Assembly (NCBI RefSeq): GCF_019429525.1
Contig: NZ_JAHXZL010000006.1
Location: 124,001-188,000 of the forward strand
DNA from: Sphingomonas folli
GTDB lineage: Bacteria; Pseudomonadota; Alphaproteobacteria; Sphingomonadales; Sphingomonadaceae
Direction: 5' to 3'
DNA: 64,000 nt
Shown here: positions 15,561 to 23,796 of the stretch, piece by piece
How the letters are laid out: the number at the start of each line of letters is the position of its first letter
Position numbering within the stretch: the first letter of the stretch is position 1
Notes under the pieces: generated by a model
Told to the model about the DNA's origin: nothing
Seen by the model: only the letters and a program-made list of their open reading frames with translations
Databases searched by the model: none
Position numbers and translations under genes: made by a program

Positions 15561-18197
15561 ATGCGACCGCCCGCCACCGACCGAGAGGAGCCGTCCGGCG
15601 GCGCGCGCGCGCTCGTCGAGGCACTGGGGCTCGCGCCCGCGTCGGACGCGCTGGTCGAGGAGTCGCGTCGCGCCGCGCTCGCCGCCAGCGCCGCGCTATG
15701 GCCCGCCGCCGCCGCGGTGCTGCTGCTCGCGCCGCTCGCGCTGGTGCTGCTCGCGCTCGGCACGCCTGCCGCGACCGCGCTGGCGTGGCGCACCGCCCCC
15801 GCCGTCCTGCTCGCGCTCGGCTGCTGGGCGGTCGCGGCGCACCCGCGCGCCGCCGCGAGCCCGACCCAATGGCGCCTCGCGACGATCGCCGCGGGCGCCA
15901 GCGCGATCGCGCTCTCGCTCGCGCTCGGCGCCGAGGCCGCCGCGGCGCTGCCGCGCGCGCTGCACCCCGCCGCGGCGGTGGCGGGGGGCGCCGCGACCGT
16001 GGCGCTGGCGCTGGCGCTCCAGCCGCTGCGCGCCGCCACGCTCGCGCTGGTGGCGACGCTGGCGCTCGCCGCGCTCGCGCTCACCGGCGCCGCGCCGCTG
16101 CCCGCCGCGCTCGCGCTCGGCGCCGCCGCGCTCGTCGCGCTCGCGGTGACGCGCGCCGCGCTCGTCCGGCAGCGCGCGCTGGGGGAACGCCGTGCGCGCC
16201 GCGAGATCGAGCGCCGCGACAGCCGCCTCGTCGCCGAATATGAGGCGCACGGGACCGGCTGGTTCTGGCAGAGCGACCGGCGCGGCCGGCTCACCTATCT
16301 CTCCGACAAGGTCGCGCGCGAGCTGCGCGCGCTCGGCATCGAGCCGATCGGCGCGCCGCTCACCGACGTGTTCCGCGTCGACTCGGCCTGGGTCGAGACC
16401 GAGCGCACGCTGAGCTTCCATCTGTCGTCGCGCACCTCCTTCACCGATTACTCGGTCCGCCCGGCCGCGGGGGGCAGCGGCGCGGAACGCTGGTGGTCGA
16501 TCTCGGGCCGCCCCGCGCGCGACGACCTCGATCGCTTCCAGGGCTTCATCGGCGCCGGCTCCGACCTCACCGAGCAGCGCCGCGCCGAGGCGGAGATCAA
16601 GCGGCTCGCCCTGTTCGACGCGCTCACCGGCATCGCCAACCGCCAGCGCATGCGGCTCGCGCTCGAGCAGACGCTGGCGCAGGCCCAGGCGGGCGGCACC
16701 CATCCGACGGGCCTGTTCCTGCTCGACCTCGACCGCTTCAAGGCGGTGAACGACACGCTCGGCCATCAGGTCGGCGACGAATTGCTCAAGGAGGTGGCGC
16801 AGCGGCTGCAGCGCACCATCGGCGACGCCGGCCTGGTCGGGCGGCTCGGCGGCGACGAGTTCAAGGTGATCGTGCCCAACGAGGGCGACCGCGACCGGCT
16901 CGCCGCGCTGGCGCAGCGCGTGATCGCGGCGCTGTCGCTACCCTATCACATCGACCGCTCGACGCTGTCGATCGGCTGCTCGGTCGGCGTCGCGATCGCG
17001 CCCGCCGACGGCGCGGCGCAGGAGGAGCTGGTGCGCAACGCCGACCTCGCGCTCTACGCGGCGAAGGCGGACGGGCGCGGCGTCCACCGCTTCTACCGCG
17101 AGGAGCTGCTGCACGGCGCGCAGAACCGCAAGCGCCTGGAGGACGACCTGCGCCAGGCGCTCGCCGCGGGGCAGTTCCACCTCGCCTATCAGCCGGTGGT
17201 GTCGACCGCGGACACGCGCATCATGGGCTATGAGGCGCTGGTGCGCTGGGACCATCCGCAGCGCGGGCCGGTCAGCCCCGCCGAGTTCATCCCGGTGGCG
17301 GAGGAATGCGGGCTGATCGAGGCGATCGGCGCCTGGGTGCTCGAGACCGCCTGTGCCGAGGCCGCGTCCTGGCCCGACCATGTCCGGGTCGCGGTCAACG
17401 TCTCCCCGATCCAGTTCGCCAATCCCCAGCTGCCCGCGCTGGTGACCCGCGCGCTCGCCGCCTCGGGGCTGGCGCCGGCGCGGTTGGAGCTGGAGATCAC
17501 CGAGGGCGTGTTCCTCAACGAGGATGCCTCGTCGGAGCGCATGTTCCGCGCGCTCAAGGCGCTGGGGGTGCGGCTCGCGCTCGACGATTTCGGCACCGGC
17601 TATTCCAGCCTCGGCTACCTGCGCAAGGCGCCGTTCGACAAGATCAAGATCGACCAGAGCTTCGTGCGCGGCGCGATCCAGCCGGGCAACCGCAACGCCG
17701 CGATCATCCGCGCGATCGTCAGCCTGGCCGAGACGCTCGGGATGGAGACCACCGCCGAGGGGGTGGAGCAGCAGGACGAGATCGTGCTGATCCGCGGCCT
17801 GGGGTGCAGCCACATCCAGGGCTATGTCTACGGCCGACCGGCGCGCGCCGACGACGTGCGCGCCCAGCTCGCCGCGGCGGAAGGCTATGCGGTGCCGATC
17901 GGGCACAAGACCAGCCGCGCCGCGCGCCACCGCGTGCTGCGCTCGGCGCGGATCGAGCTGGCGGGCGAGCGCGCCGAGGTGCGCGTGCGCAACATCTCCG
18001 CGGCGGGCGCGATGGTCGACGGCGTCGACCTGCCCGCGGCCGCGATCGGCTATCCGGTGGCGCTCGAGCTGGAGGACGGCTTGGCGCTGGCGGCGACGAT
18101 CCGCTGGGTCGACGACGAGGGACGCGCCGGGCTGGAATTCGCGGCGGCGTTCGACCTGGATCGGCTCAACCAGCCGGCGCCGCGCCGCGCCGCGTGA
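15561..18197 (+). CDS. membrane PAS-GGDEF-EAL-PilZ cyclic-di-GMP protein
   Basis: An 878-residue protein combining synthesis, breakdown and sensing modules for cyclic di-GMP. The N-terminus has several Ala/Leu-rich membrane helices (about residues 45-205), then a PAS-like domain (about 225-345), a diguanylate cyclase domain with an intact GGDEF at 430-434, an EAL domain with EAL at 558-560 and DDFGTGYSS, and a C-terminal PilZ domain (about 775-870) with RxxxR-like arginines and NISAAG. The allosteric RxxD I-site before GGDEF is missing (GDAG at that position). Both catalytic motifs are intact, so net activity cannot be predicted. Confidence 0.93.
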   Translation: MRPPATDREEPSGGARALVEALGLAPASDALVEESRRAALAASAALWPAAAAVLLLAPLALVLLALGTPAATALAWRTAPAVLLALGCWAVAAHPRAAASPTQWRLATIAAGASAIALSLALGAEAAAALPRALHPAAAVAGGAATVALALALQPLRAATLALVATLALAALALTGAAPLPAALALGAAALVALAVTRAALVRQRALGERRARREIERRDSRLVAEYEAHGTGWFWQSDRRGRLTYLSDKVARELRALGIEPIGAPLTDVFRVDSAWVETERTLSFHLSSRTSFTDYSVRPAAGGSGAERWWSISGRPARDDLDRFQGFIGAGSDLTEQRRAEAEIKRLALFDALTGIANRQRMRLALEQTLAQAQAGGTHPTGLFLLDLDRFKAVNDTLGHQVGDELLKEVAQRLQRTIGDAGLVGRLGGDEFKVIVPNEGDRDRLAALAQRVIAALSLPYHIDRSTLSIGCSVGVAIAPADGAAQEELVRNADLALYAAKADGRGVHRFYREELLHGAQNRKRLEDDLRQALAAGQFHLAYQPVVSTADTRIMGYEALVRWDHPQRGPVSPAEFIPVAEECGLIEAIGAWVLETACAEAASWPDHVRVAVNVSPIQFANPQLPALVTRALAASGLAPARLELEITEGVFLNEDASSERMFRALKALGVRLALDDFGTGYSSLGYLRKAPFDKIKIDQSFVRGAIQPGNRNAAIIRAIVSLAETLGMETTAEGVEQQDEIVLIRGLGCSHIQGYVYGRPARADDVRAQLAAAEGYAVPIGHKTSRAARHRVLRSARIELAGERAEVRVRNISAAGAMVDGVDLPAAAIGYPVALELEDGLALAATIRWVDDEGRAGLEFAAAFDLDRLNQPAPRRAA

Positions 18198-18252
18198 GCC
18201 GAGGGCGGGGTGGGGCGGGGCTGGGCGGTGAGGAGTCGCCGCGCCGAACGCG

Positions 18253-20682
18253 TCAGCCACGCCGCGCGTCGGCGTTCTTCGTCCGCAGCGTCGCGGCCGC
18301 GCTCGCCGGATCGTCGGGCCAGGGGTGGCGTGGGTAGCGGCCCCGCATCTCCTTGGCCACCGCGTGCCAGCTGCCGCGCCAGAAACCCGGCAGGTCGCGC
18401 GTCGTCTGGATCGGGCGGCCCGCGGGCGAGGTCAGCGACAGCACCAGCGGGACTCGCTCCGCCCCCACCACCGGGTGCTGGTCGAGCCCGAACAGCGCCT
18501 GGACGCGCAGCTCCACCGTCGGCCCCGCCTCGGCGCCATAGTCGATCGCGTGGGTCGAGCCCGCCGGGCTGGTGAAGTCCGCCGGCGCGACTCGGTCGAT
18601 CGCGCGCAGCGAGTCCCAGCCGAGCAGCCCGCGCAGCGCCTCCACCAGCGCGCCCGGCGCGATCGAGTCGAGCCGGCGCTTGCCCTCGACCAGCGCGGGC
18701 AGCCAGTCGTCGAGCCGCGCCAGCAGCGTCGCGTCGTCGAGCGGCACCCCGGCATAGGCCGCGCGCGTGCGCAGCGTCTCGGCCGCGCGCGACCAGGGCA
18801 GGAGTGCCAGCCCCTGCGCGCGAACCCCCTCCACCAGCGCCGCCGCGATCACCGTCGGGTCGGCGCCGCTGTCGGGCCCGCTCGACAGCCGGATCGCGCC
18901 GAGCCGGCGCTCGCGCAGCGGCTGCACCGCGCCGGTGGCGGGGTCGAAGTCGGCGGTGCGGCGCGTCTCGATCCGGTCCGCGAACAGCGCCTCCACCTCG
19001 GCGGCGAGGATCGGCGCGGCGGCGAGGATGCGCGCCCCCGCCGCCATGCCCTGCGTCTCCGCCACCGCGAGCCACTCGGCGCCGGCGAGCGGCGACGTCG
19101 GGTCGAGCTTGAACCCGCGCCCGCCGGCGGACACCCAGCGCTCGCCGCTCGCGTCGCGCCGCCGCGCCACGCGATCGGGGAAGCCGAGCGCGACACAGGC
19201 GCCGATCGAGTCGGGCGCGCCCTCGTCCGCGCCGCGTCTCACCAGACCGGCCCAGCGCCGCGCCAGCCCGCGCGCGCTCTCCGCCTTGGGCGAGCGGTCG
19301 CCGCGCCAGCGCCGCCACCGCAGCTCGAGGTCGGCGTCCGGCCCGCCCAGCCCGCGCTCCTGGAGCAGCACCGCCACCTCGGCGGCGCGGCGCGGGTCGG
19401 GCGCGGCGAGCAGCATGTGCGCCAGCCGCGGCGGCATCGGCAGCGCCGCGATCGCGCGCCCGTGCGCGGTGGGCCGCGAGTCGGCGTCGAGCGCGCCCAG
19501 CGCGGCGAGCCGCGCGCGCGCTTCCGCCACCGCGGCCTCGGGCGGGGGGTCGAGCCAGCGCAGGTCACGCGGGTCGCTCACCCCCCACAGCGCACAGGCG
19601 AGCACGAGCGCCGACAGGTCGGCCTCGAGGATCTCGGGCGGGTCGAAGCGGGGCATGCCGGCGGTCGCCGCCGCTTCCCACAGGCGATAGGCCAACCCCG
19701 GCCCCTGGCGCGCGGCGCGGCCCGCGCGCTGCGTCGCCGCGGCCTGGCTGGCGCGCTCGGTGACCAGCCGAGTCATGCCCGCGGCGCGGTCGTAGCGCGG
19801 GCGCCGCGCCACGCCGCTGTCGACCACCACGCGGATGCCGTCGAGCGTGAGGCTCGTCTCGGCGATGCTGGTGGCGAGCACCATTTTGCGCGCGCCGTCG
19901 GGCTCGGCGCGGATCGCGGCGCGTTGCGCGGCCGGGTCGAGGCTGCCGTGGAGGCGGTGGAGTCGCACCCCAGGCAGGTCGCCGAGGCGCTCGGCGGTGC
20001 GCTCGATCTCGGCGACGCCCGGCAGGAAGGCGAGCACGCCGCCCTGCTCCTCGCGCAGCGCCTCGCGGATCGCGGCCGCCATCGAGTCCTCGACCCGCGC
20101 CTCGGCGGCGCGGCCGAGGTGGCGCAGCTCGAGCGGGTAGCTGCGGCCCTCGCTCTCCACCACCGGCGCGCCGTCGAGCAGCGCGGCGAAGCGCGCGCCG
20201 TCGAGCGTCGCGGACATGGCGACCAGGCGCAGGTCGGGGCGCAGCGCGGCACGCGCGTCGAGCGCGAGCGCCAGGCCGAAGTCGCCGTCGAGGCTGCGCT
20301 CGTGCACCTCGTCGAACAGCAGCGCCGAGACGCCGGTCAGCTCGGGGTCGCCCTGGAGCCGCGCGGTGAGGATGCCCTCCGTGACGACCGTGACCCGGGT
20401 GGCGGCGGAGCGCCTGGTGTCGAGCCGGGTGGCATAGCCGAAGGTCTGCCCGACCGGCTCGCCGGCGAGCTGCGCCATCCGCTCGGCCGCGGCGCGCGCG
20501 GCGAGGCGGCGCGGCGAGGTGACGATGATCTCGCCGCTGCACCAGGGCTCGGCGAGCAGCGCGGGGGCGACCGCGGTGGTCTTGCCAGCGCCCGGCGGCG
20601 CGACCAGCACCGCGGCGCCCACGTCGCGCAGCGCGGCGAGCAGCGCGGGCAGGACGGCGTGGATCGGCAGCGTCGGGGTCAC
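18253..20682 (-). CDS. hrpB: ATP-dependent helicase HrpB
   Basis: An 809-residue DEAH-box-type helicase of the HrpB family. Walker A is APPGAGKTT near residue 35, the Walker B region is DEVHERSLDGDF, and motif VI is TQRAGRAAR. The C-terminal HrpB-specific domain ends in the family's DLPGFWRGSW and RYPRHPWPDDP stretches. GTG at 20682 (VTPTLPIHAVLPALL) is the best start; upstream in-frame sequence lies in a family 2 repeat. The role is in RNA metabolism, but the target is not well defined even in E. coli. Confidence 0.93.
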   Translation of the reverse strand: MTPTLPIHAVLPALLAALRDVGAAVLVAPPGAGKTTAVAPALLAEPWCSGEIIVTSPRRLAARAAAERMAQLAGEPVGQTFGYATRLDTRRSAATRVTVVTEGILTARLQGDPELTGVSALLFDEVHERSLDGDFGLALALDARAALRPDLRLVAMSATLDGARFAALLDGAPVVESEGRSYPLELRHLGRAAEARVEDSMAAAIREALREEQGGVLAFLPGVAEIERTAERLGDLPGVRLHRLHGSLDPAAQRAAIRAEPDGARKMVLATSIAETSLTLDGIRVVVDSGVARRPRYDRAAGMTRLVTERASQAAATQRAGRAARQGPGLAYRLWEAAATAGMPRFDPPEILEADLSALVLACALWGVSDPRDLRWLDPPPEAAVAEARARLAALGALDADSRPTAHGRAIAALPMPPRLAHMLLAAPDPRRAAEVAVLLQERGLGGPDADLELRWRRWRGDRSPKAESARGLARRWAGLVRRGADEGAPDSIGACVALGFPDRVARRRDASGERWVSAGGRGFKLDPTSPLAGAEWLAVAETQGMAAGARILAAAPILAAEVEALFADRIETRRTADFDPATGAVQPLRERRLGAIRLSSGPDSGADPTVIAAALVEGVRAQGLALLPWSRAAETLRTRAAYAGVPLDDATLLARLDDWLPALVEGKRRLDSIAPGALVEALRGLLGWDSLRAIDRVAPADFTSPAGSTHAIDYGAEAGPTVELRVQALFGLDQHPVVGAERVPLVLSLTSPAGRPIQTTRDLPGFWRGSWHAVAKEMRGRYPRHPWPDDPASAAATLRTKNADARRG

Positions 20683-20781
20683 GCCGCCCGCCCTAGCGGG
20701 GTGTGCGGGTGGGATGAAGGGGTGCGGCGAGGTCGCCGGTACTCCGGCGCCAGCTCGCTCCCCTGACTCCTGCCGCTTGTG

Positions 20782-20936
20782 ACCCGGCGGAGGCCGGGGC
20801 CCAGCTGCGAAAGCCGCGGTGGTGACGCGCGACTGTCGCCACATGTCAACCTCGGCTCAAGCGGAGACGTGGGCGTGACTCCTGTCACGTGCCTCAGCAG
20901 CGTCCCCCACCTGGGCCCCGGCTTTCGCCGGGGAAC
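20782..20936. repeat. family 2 palindromic element (GGGCCCAG type)
   Basis: Left arm ACCCGGCGGAGGCCGGGGCCC and right arm CTGGGCCCCGGCTTTCGCC form an imperfect inverted repeat with about 100 bases between. Each arm contains its own hairpin around the CGGAGGCCG or GCTTTCGCC loop. Related units occur at 47046-47135, 27758-27838 and in part at 60844. It fills most of the 316-base gap between hrpB and the ferritin-like gene. Confidence 0.75.
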
Positions 20937-20998
20937 AAGACGGAAGGGCGATACCGCACCTGACGAGCCGCCCGATCCCGGGCGGCTCCCGCGTCACC

Positions 20999-21514
20999 TC
21001 ACGCGGTCGCGAGGTCTGCCTTCTGGTTGGCCTTGCTCTCGGCCAGCGTCGTCAGCTTCTCGTCGGTCGACTTCTCCTCGTCGAGCGTCGCCTGCAGCAG
21101 CGTCGCGACCTGGTCGTGGCCCATCTGCTTGGCCCAGGCGATCAGCGTGCCGTAGCGCGTGATCTCGTAATGCTCGACCGCCTGCGCCGAGGCGATCAGC
21201 GCCGCGTCGAGCACCGACTTGTCGGCGATGTCGCCGGCGACCTCGTTGGTCTCCTTGATGATGCCGTCGATCGCGGGGCAGGTGACCGCCTTCGCCTTCT
21301 CGCCCAGCACCTCGAACGCCTGCTCCAGCCGCGCGATCTGGCCCTCGGTCTCGCGCAGATGGGTCTCGAAGCCCTGCTTGAGCTCGGGCGCGGTCGCCTT
21401 CTCGATCATCTTGGGCAGCGCCTTGGTGATCTGGTTCTCGGCGTAATAGATGTCCTGCAGCGTGTGCAGGAACAGGTCGTGCAGCGTCGCGATGTCCTTG
21501 GTGAACAGGCCCAT
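20999..21514 (-). CDS. ferritin-like DUF892 protein (YciE/YciF family)
   Basis: A 171-residue four-helix-bundle protein of the YciE/YciF (DUF892) family. The opening LFLHTLQDIYYAENQITKALPKM is diagnostic, and conserved Glu and His residues sit along the helices in ETEGQIARLEQ, AVEHYEITRYG and LDEEKSTDEKL, as expected for a di-iron or ferritin-like site. Relatives are stress-induced; no enzymatic activity is firmly established. GAGGAG precedes the ATG. It is divergent from nusB across 153 bases. Confidence 0.93.
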   Translation of the reverse strand: MGLFTKDIATLHDLFLHTLQDIYYAENQITKALPKMIEKATAPELKQGFETHLRETEGQIARLEQAFEVLGEKAKAVTCPAIDGIIKETNEVAGDIADKSVLDAALIASAQAVEHYEITRYGTLIAWAKQMGHDQVATLLQATLDEEKSTDEKLTTLAESKANQKADLATA

Positions 21515-21667
21515 GGTGATGCTCCTCTGGTAATGGGTCGGGGGGATGCTGCACGAACGACGGGGCCTCGCGGACGTTGCGCCGCGGCGGTCCGCGAACA
21601 CGCTGATCGAGATCAAACGCGGCGGAGGGGTGACGAAGCGCCGCGGCGCGCGTACAGGGCGCCGCTT

Positions 21668-22123
21668 ATGTCCCGCACCGCCGCCCGCACCAAGGCCCGC
21701 GCCGCCGCCCGCCTCGCCGCCGTCCAGGCGCTGTACCAGCGCGAGATGGAGGGCACCGCTCTGCCCGCGCTGCTCCACGAATTCCACCACCACCGGCTCG
21801 GCGCCGAGATCGAGGAGGCGCAATATGCCGAGGCCGACGTCGACTTCTTCGACGACCTGGTCACCGGCACCGACGCGCGCCGCGGCGAGATCGACCGGCT
21901 GATCGAGGCCAAGCTGAGCAGCGGCTGGACGCTGGAGCGGCTCGACAAGCCGATGAAGGCGATCCTGCGCGCCGGCTGCTACGAGCTGCTCGCGCGCGAC
22001 GACGTGCCGGTGGGCGCGGCGATCAGCTCCTACGTCGACGTCGCGCACGCTTTCTACCAGAAGCGCGAGGCCGGGTTCGTCAACGGGCTGCTCGACAATA
22101 TCGCCAAGGACGTGCGCGGCTGA
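21668..22123 (+). CDS. nusB: transcription antitermination factor NusB
   Basis: NusB binds boxA in rRNA leaders together with S10 (NusE) and supports antitermination. The 151-residue product shows the all-helical family pattern, with ARLAAVQALYQ at the start and KPMKAILRAGCYELL, then ISSYVDVAHAFYQKREAGFVNGLLD at the end. Length is normal. It starts a run in which the DUF4169 gene follows after one base and thiL lies nearby, an order common in the Sphingomonadales. Confidence 0.96.
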   Translation: MSRTAARTKARAAARLAAVQALYQREMEGTALPALLHEFHHHRLGAEIEEAQYAEADVDFFDDLVTGTDARRGEIDRLIEAKLSSGWTLERLDKPMKAILRAGCYELLARDDVPVGAAISSYVDVAHAFYQKREAGFVNGLLDNIAKDVRG

Positions 22124-22124
22124 G

Positions 22125-22313
22125 ATGGGCGAGCTGGTCTCGCTGAGCCGCGCACGCAAGGCGCGGAAGCGCGCCGAGGACGCGGCGCAGGCGGCGGCCA
22201 ACCGCGTCGCGCACGGCCGCACCAAGGCGGAGAAGCTGGCCGAGCGGCAGGCGCGCGCGCGACAGGACGCGGCGCTCGACGGCGCGGCACTGGGGCGGCC
22301 GGGCGAGGACTGA
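22125..22313 (+). CDS. DUF4169 small basic protein
   Basis: A 62-residue Arg/Ala/Lys-rich protein that begins MGELVSLSRARKARKRAED and has the family segment ANRVAHGRTKAEKL. It is predicted to be one long helix. The ATG lies one base after the nusB stop, so the two are probably co-transcribed. No function is known. Confidence 0.8.
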   Translation: MGELVSLSRARKARKRAEDAAQAAANRVAHGRTKAEKLAERQARARQDAALDGAALGRPGED

Positions 22314-22364
22314 CGGCGCGAGGAGTGACGGAGGCGAGCGCGCGTGCGGCGTCGCGCGGCCGCC

Positions 22365-22739
22365 TCACGCCAGGTGGCGCTCTTCCCAGGCGAGCAGGTC
22401 GTGGAAGCGGCGCTGCAGCGTCACCACCGCGCCTCGATAGGCCGCCGCTTCGTCGCGGATCGCCGCGGGCGTCCAGCGCGCGATGTGCGCGCTATAGTCG
22501 GTGCGCAGCCGGTCGAGTCGGTCGCGATAGGCCGCGGCGGTCGCGGCGAAGCCGGGCTCGGCCGCGGCGCGCGCGGCGACCTCCCGCTGCTCCCGCTGGC
22601 TGTGCGTCTGGAAGATGCGCGAGAACTCGAGCCGCTCGCGCAGCAGCACGCCGCCGGCATGGCCGGTCGAGTCCATCAGGGGCAGGAAACGCGCCATCCG
22701 CCGGCGCAGCTCGTCATGGTCCGCCGGTACGCCCGACAT
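22365..22739 (-). CDS. hypothetical helical protein
   Basis: A 124-residue protein, probably all helical, with no signal peptide or membrane segment. It contains HDELRRRMARFLPLMDSTGH and a Tyr/Arg-rich middle region, ending LAWEERHLA. The spacing of His, Asp and Glu residues recalls small helical bundles, but no family was recognised and a hemerythrin-like call would be unsupported. It lies antisense between the nusB-DUF4169 pair and thiL. Confidence 0.55.
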   Translation of the reverse strand: MSGVPADHDELRRRMARFLPLMDSTGHAGGVLLRERLEFSRIFQTHSQREQREVAARAAAEPGFAATAAAYRDRLDRLRTDYSAHIARWTPAAIRDEAAAYRGAVVTLQRRFHDLLAWEERHLA

Positions 22740-22836
22740 CGTCAGCTCCTATCGCGACCCCGGTGTACGACCCAGTCGTTAACGCGCGGTGGCCGCGCCG
22801 CGCGACAGCGGCAGGCCGCGCGGCTATGCCGCCGCG

Positions 22837-23715
22837 ATGACCGAGGCCGACCTGCTCGCGCGCCTGCGCCGCCTGCCGCTCCATCCCGGCGCGCGCGGGC
22901 TATGCGACGATACCGCCGCGCTGGGCGGCTACACGCTCACCACCGACACCTTGGTGGAGGGCGTCCACTTCCTCCCCGGCGACCCCGCCGGCGACGTGGC
23001 GTGGAAGCTGCTCGCGACCAATTACTCCGATCTCGCCGCCAAGGGCGCGCTGGTGGAGGGCGTGCTGCTCAACTACCCGCTCCGCGACGCCGGCTGGGAC
23101 GCCGCCTTCCTCGACGGGCTCGACGCCGCGCTGCGCGATCTGGGCGGCGCTGTGCTGGGCGGCGACACGGTGGCGCTGCCCGCGGGCGCGCCGCGCGTGC
23201 TGACGCTCACCGCGATCGGGCGCGACGCCGCCGCGCCGCCGCGTGACGGCGCGCGCGCGGGCGACGCGCTGTGGGTCACCGGCACGATCGGCGACGCCGG
23301 CGCGGGGCTGGCGATCGCGCGCGCGGGCCGCGGCGACGCGGCGCTGCTCGCGCGCTACCGCCGCCCGGTGCCGCGGCTCGCCGAGGGGCGCGCGCTGGCG
23401 CCGCTGGTCGCCGCGATGATGGACGTCTCGGACGGGCTGCTGATCGACGCGGCGCGCATGGCGGCGGCGAGCGGCGTGGCGGTGACGGTGGAGCTCGCCG
23501 ACGTGCCGCTCGCGCGCGGCGTCACGGACCCGCTCGCCGCGGCGGCCGCGGGCGACGATTACGAGCTGCTGTTCGCCGCCGCGCCCGGCCTCGTGCCGCC
23601 GGTGCCGGCGACCCGCGTCGGCCGCTTCGAGCCCGGCGCCGGGCTGCGGCTCACCCGCGCCGGCGCCCCCGAGCCGCCCCCTGCCCGGCTCGGGTATGAG
23701 CACGGGTTGCGCTGA
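22837..23715 (+). CDS. thiL: thiamine-monophosphate kinase
   Basis: ThiL phosphorylates thiamine monophosphate to the active cofactor thiamine pyrophosphate. The 292-residue product belongs to the PurM/HypE fold family: the DDTAAL metal-binding region near residue 24, TDTLVEGVHF, MDVSDGLLIDAARM and GDDYELLFA are all present. It is slightly short for ThiL (about 310-325) and has trimmed termini. The ATG at 22837 fits the family start; 22789 would add unrelated residues. Confidence 0.94.
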   Translation: MTEADLLARLRRLPLHPGARGLCDDTAALGGYTLTTDTLVEGVHFLPGDPAGDVAWKLLATNYSDLAAKGALVEGVLLNYPLRDAGWDAAFLDGLDAALRDLGGAVLGGDTVALPAGAPRVLTLTAIGRDAAAPPRDGARAGDALWVTGTIGDAGAGLAIARAGRGDAALLARYRRPVPRLAEGRALAPLVAAMMDVSDGLLIDAARMAAASGVAVTVELADVPLARGVTDPLAAAAAGDDYELLFAAAPGLVPPVPATRVGRFEPGAGLRLTRAGAPEPPPARLGYEHGLR

Positions 23716-23796
23716 CGTTCCCGCATGTTAGCCTCCGCGTCCCGCGCGACATCTCCCGGCATCAGACCGGGCGCGCATCAAGGAGGGATGTGAGGC

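Noticed and set aside
13802..16243. An 813-codon + strand frame opposite fumarase
   Set aside because: It lies antisense to a complete class I fumarase and then runs out of frame into the GGDEF/EAL gene.
18325..20766. An 813-codon open frame on the + strand opposite hrpB
   Set aside because: It is antisense to a complete HrpB with all helicase motifs; its translation is low-complexity Arg/Ala/Gly sequence, the usual shadow in GC-rich DNA.
22365..22739. A hemerythrin-like or DUF domain call for the 124-residue protein
   Set aside because: The histidine pattern does not match the hemerythrin motif set, so it is left as hypothetical.
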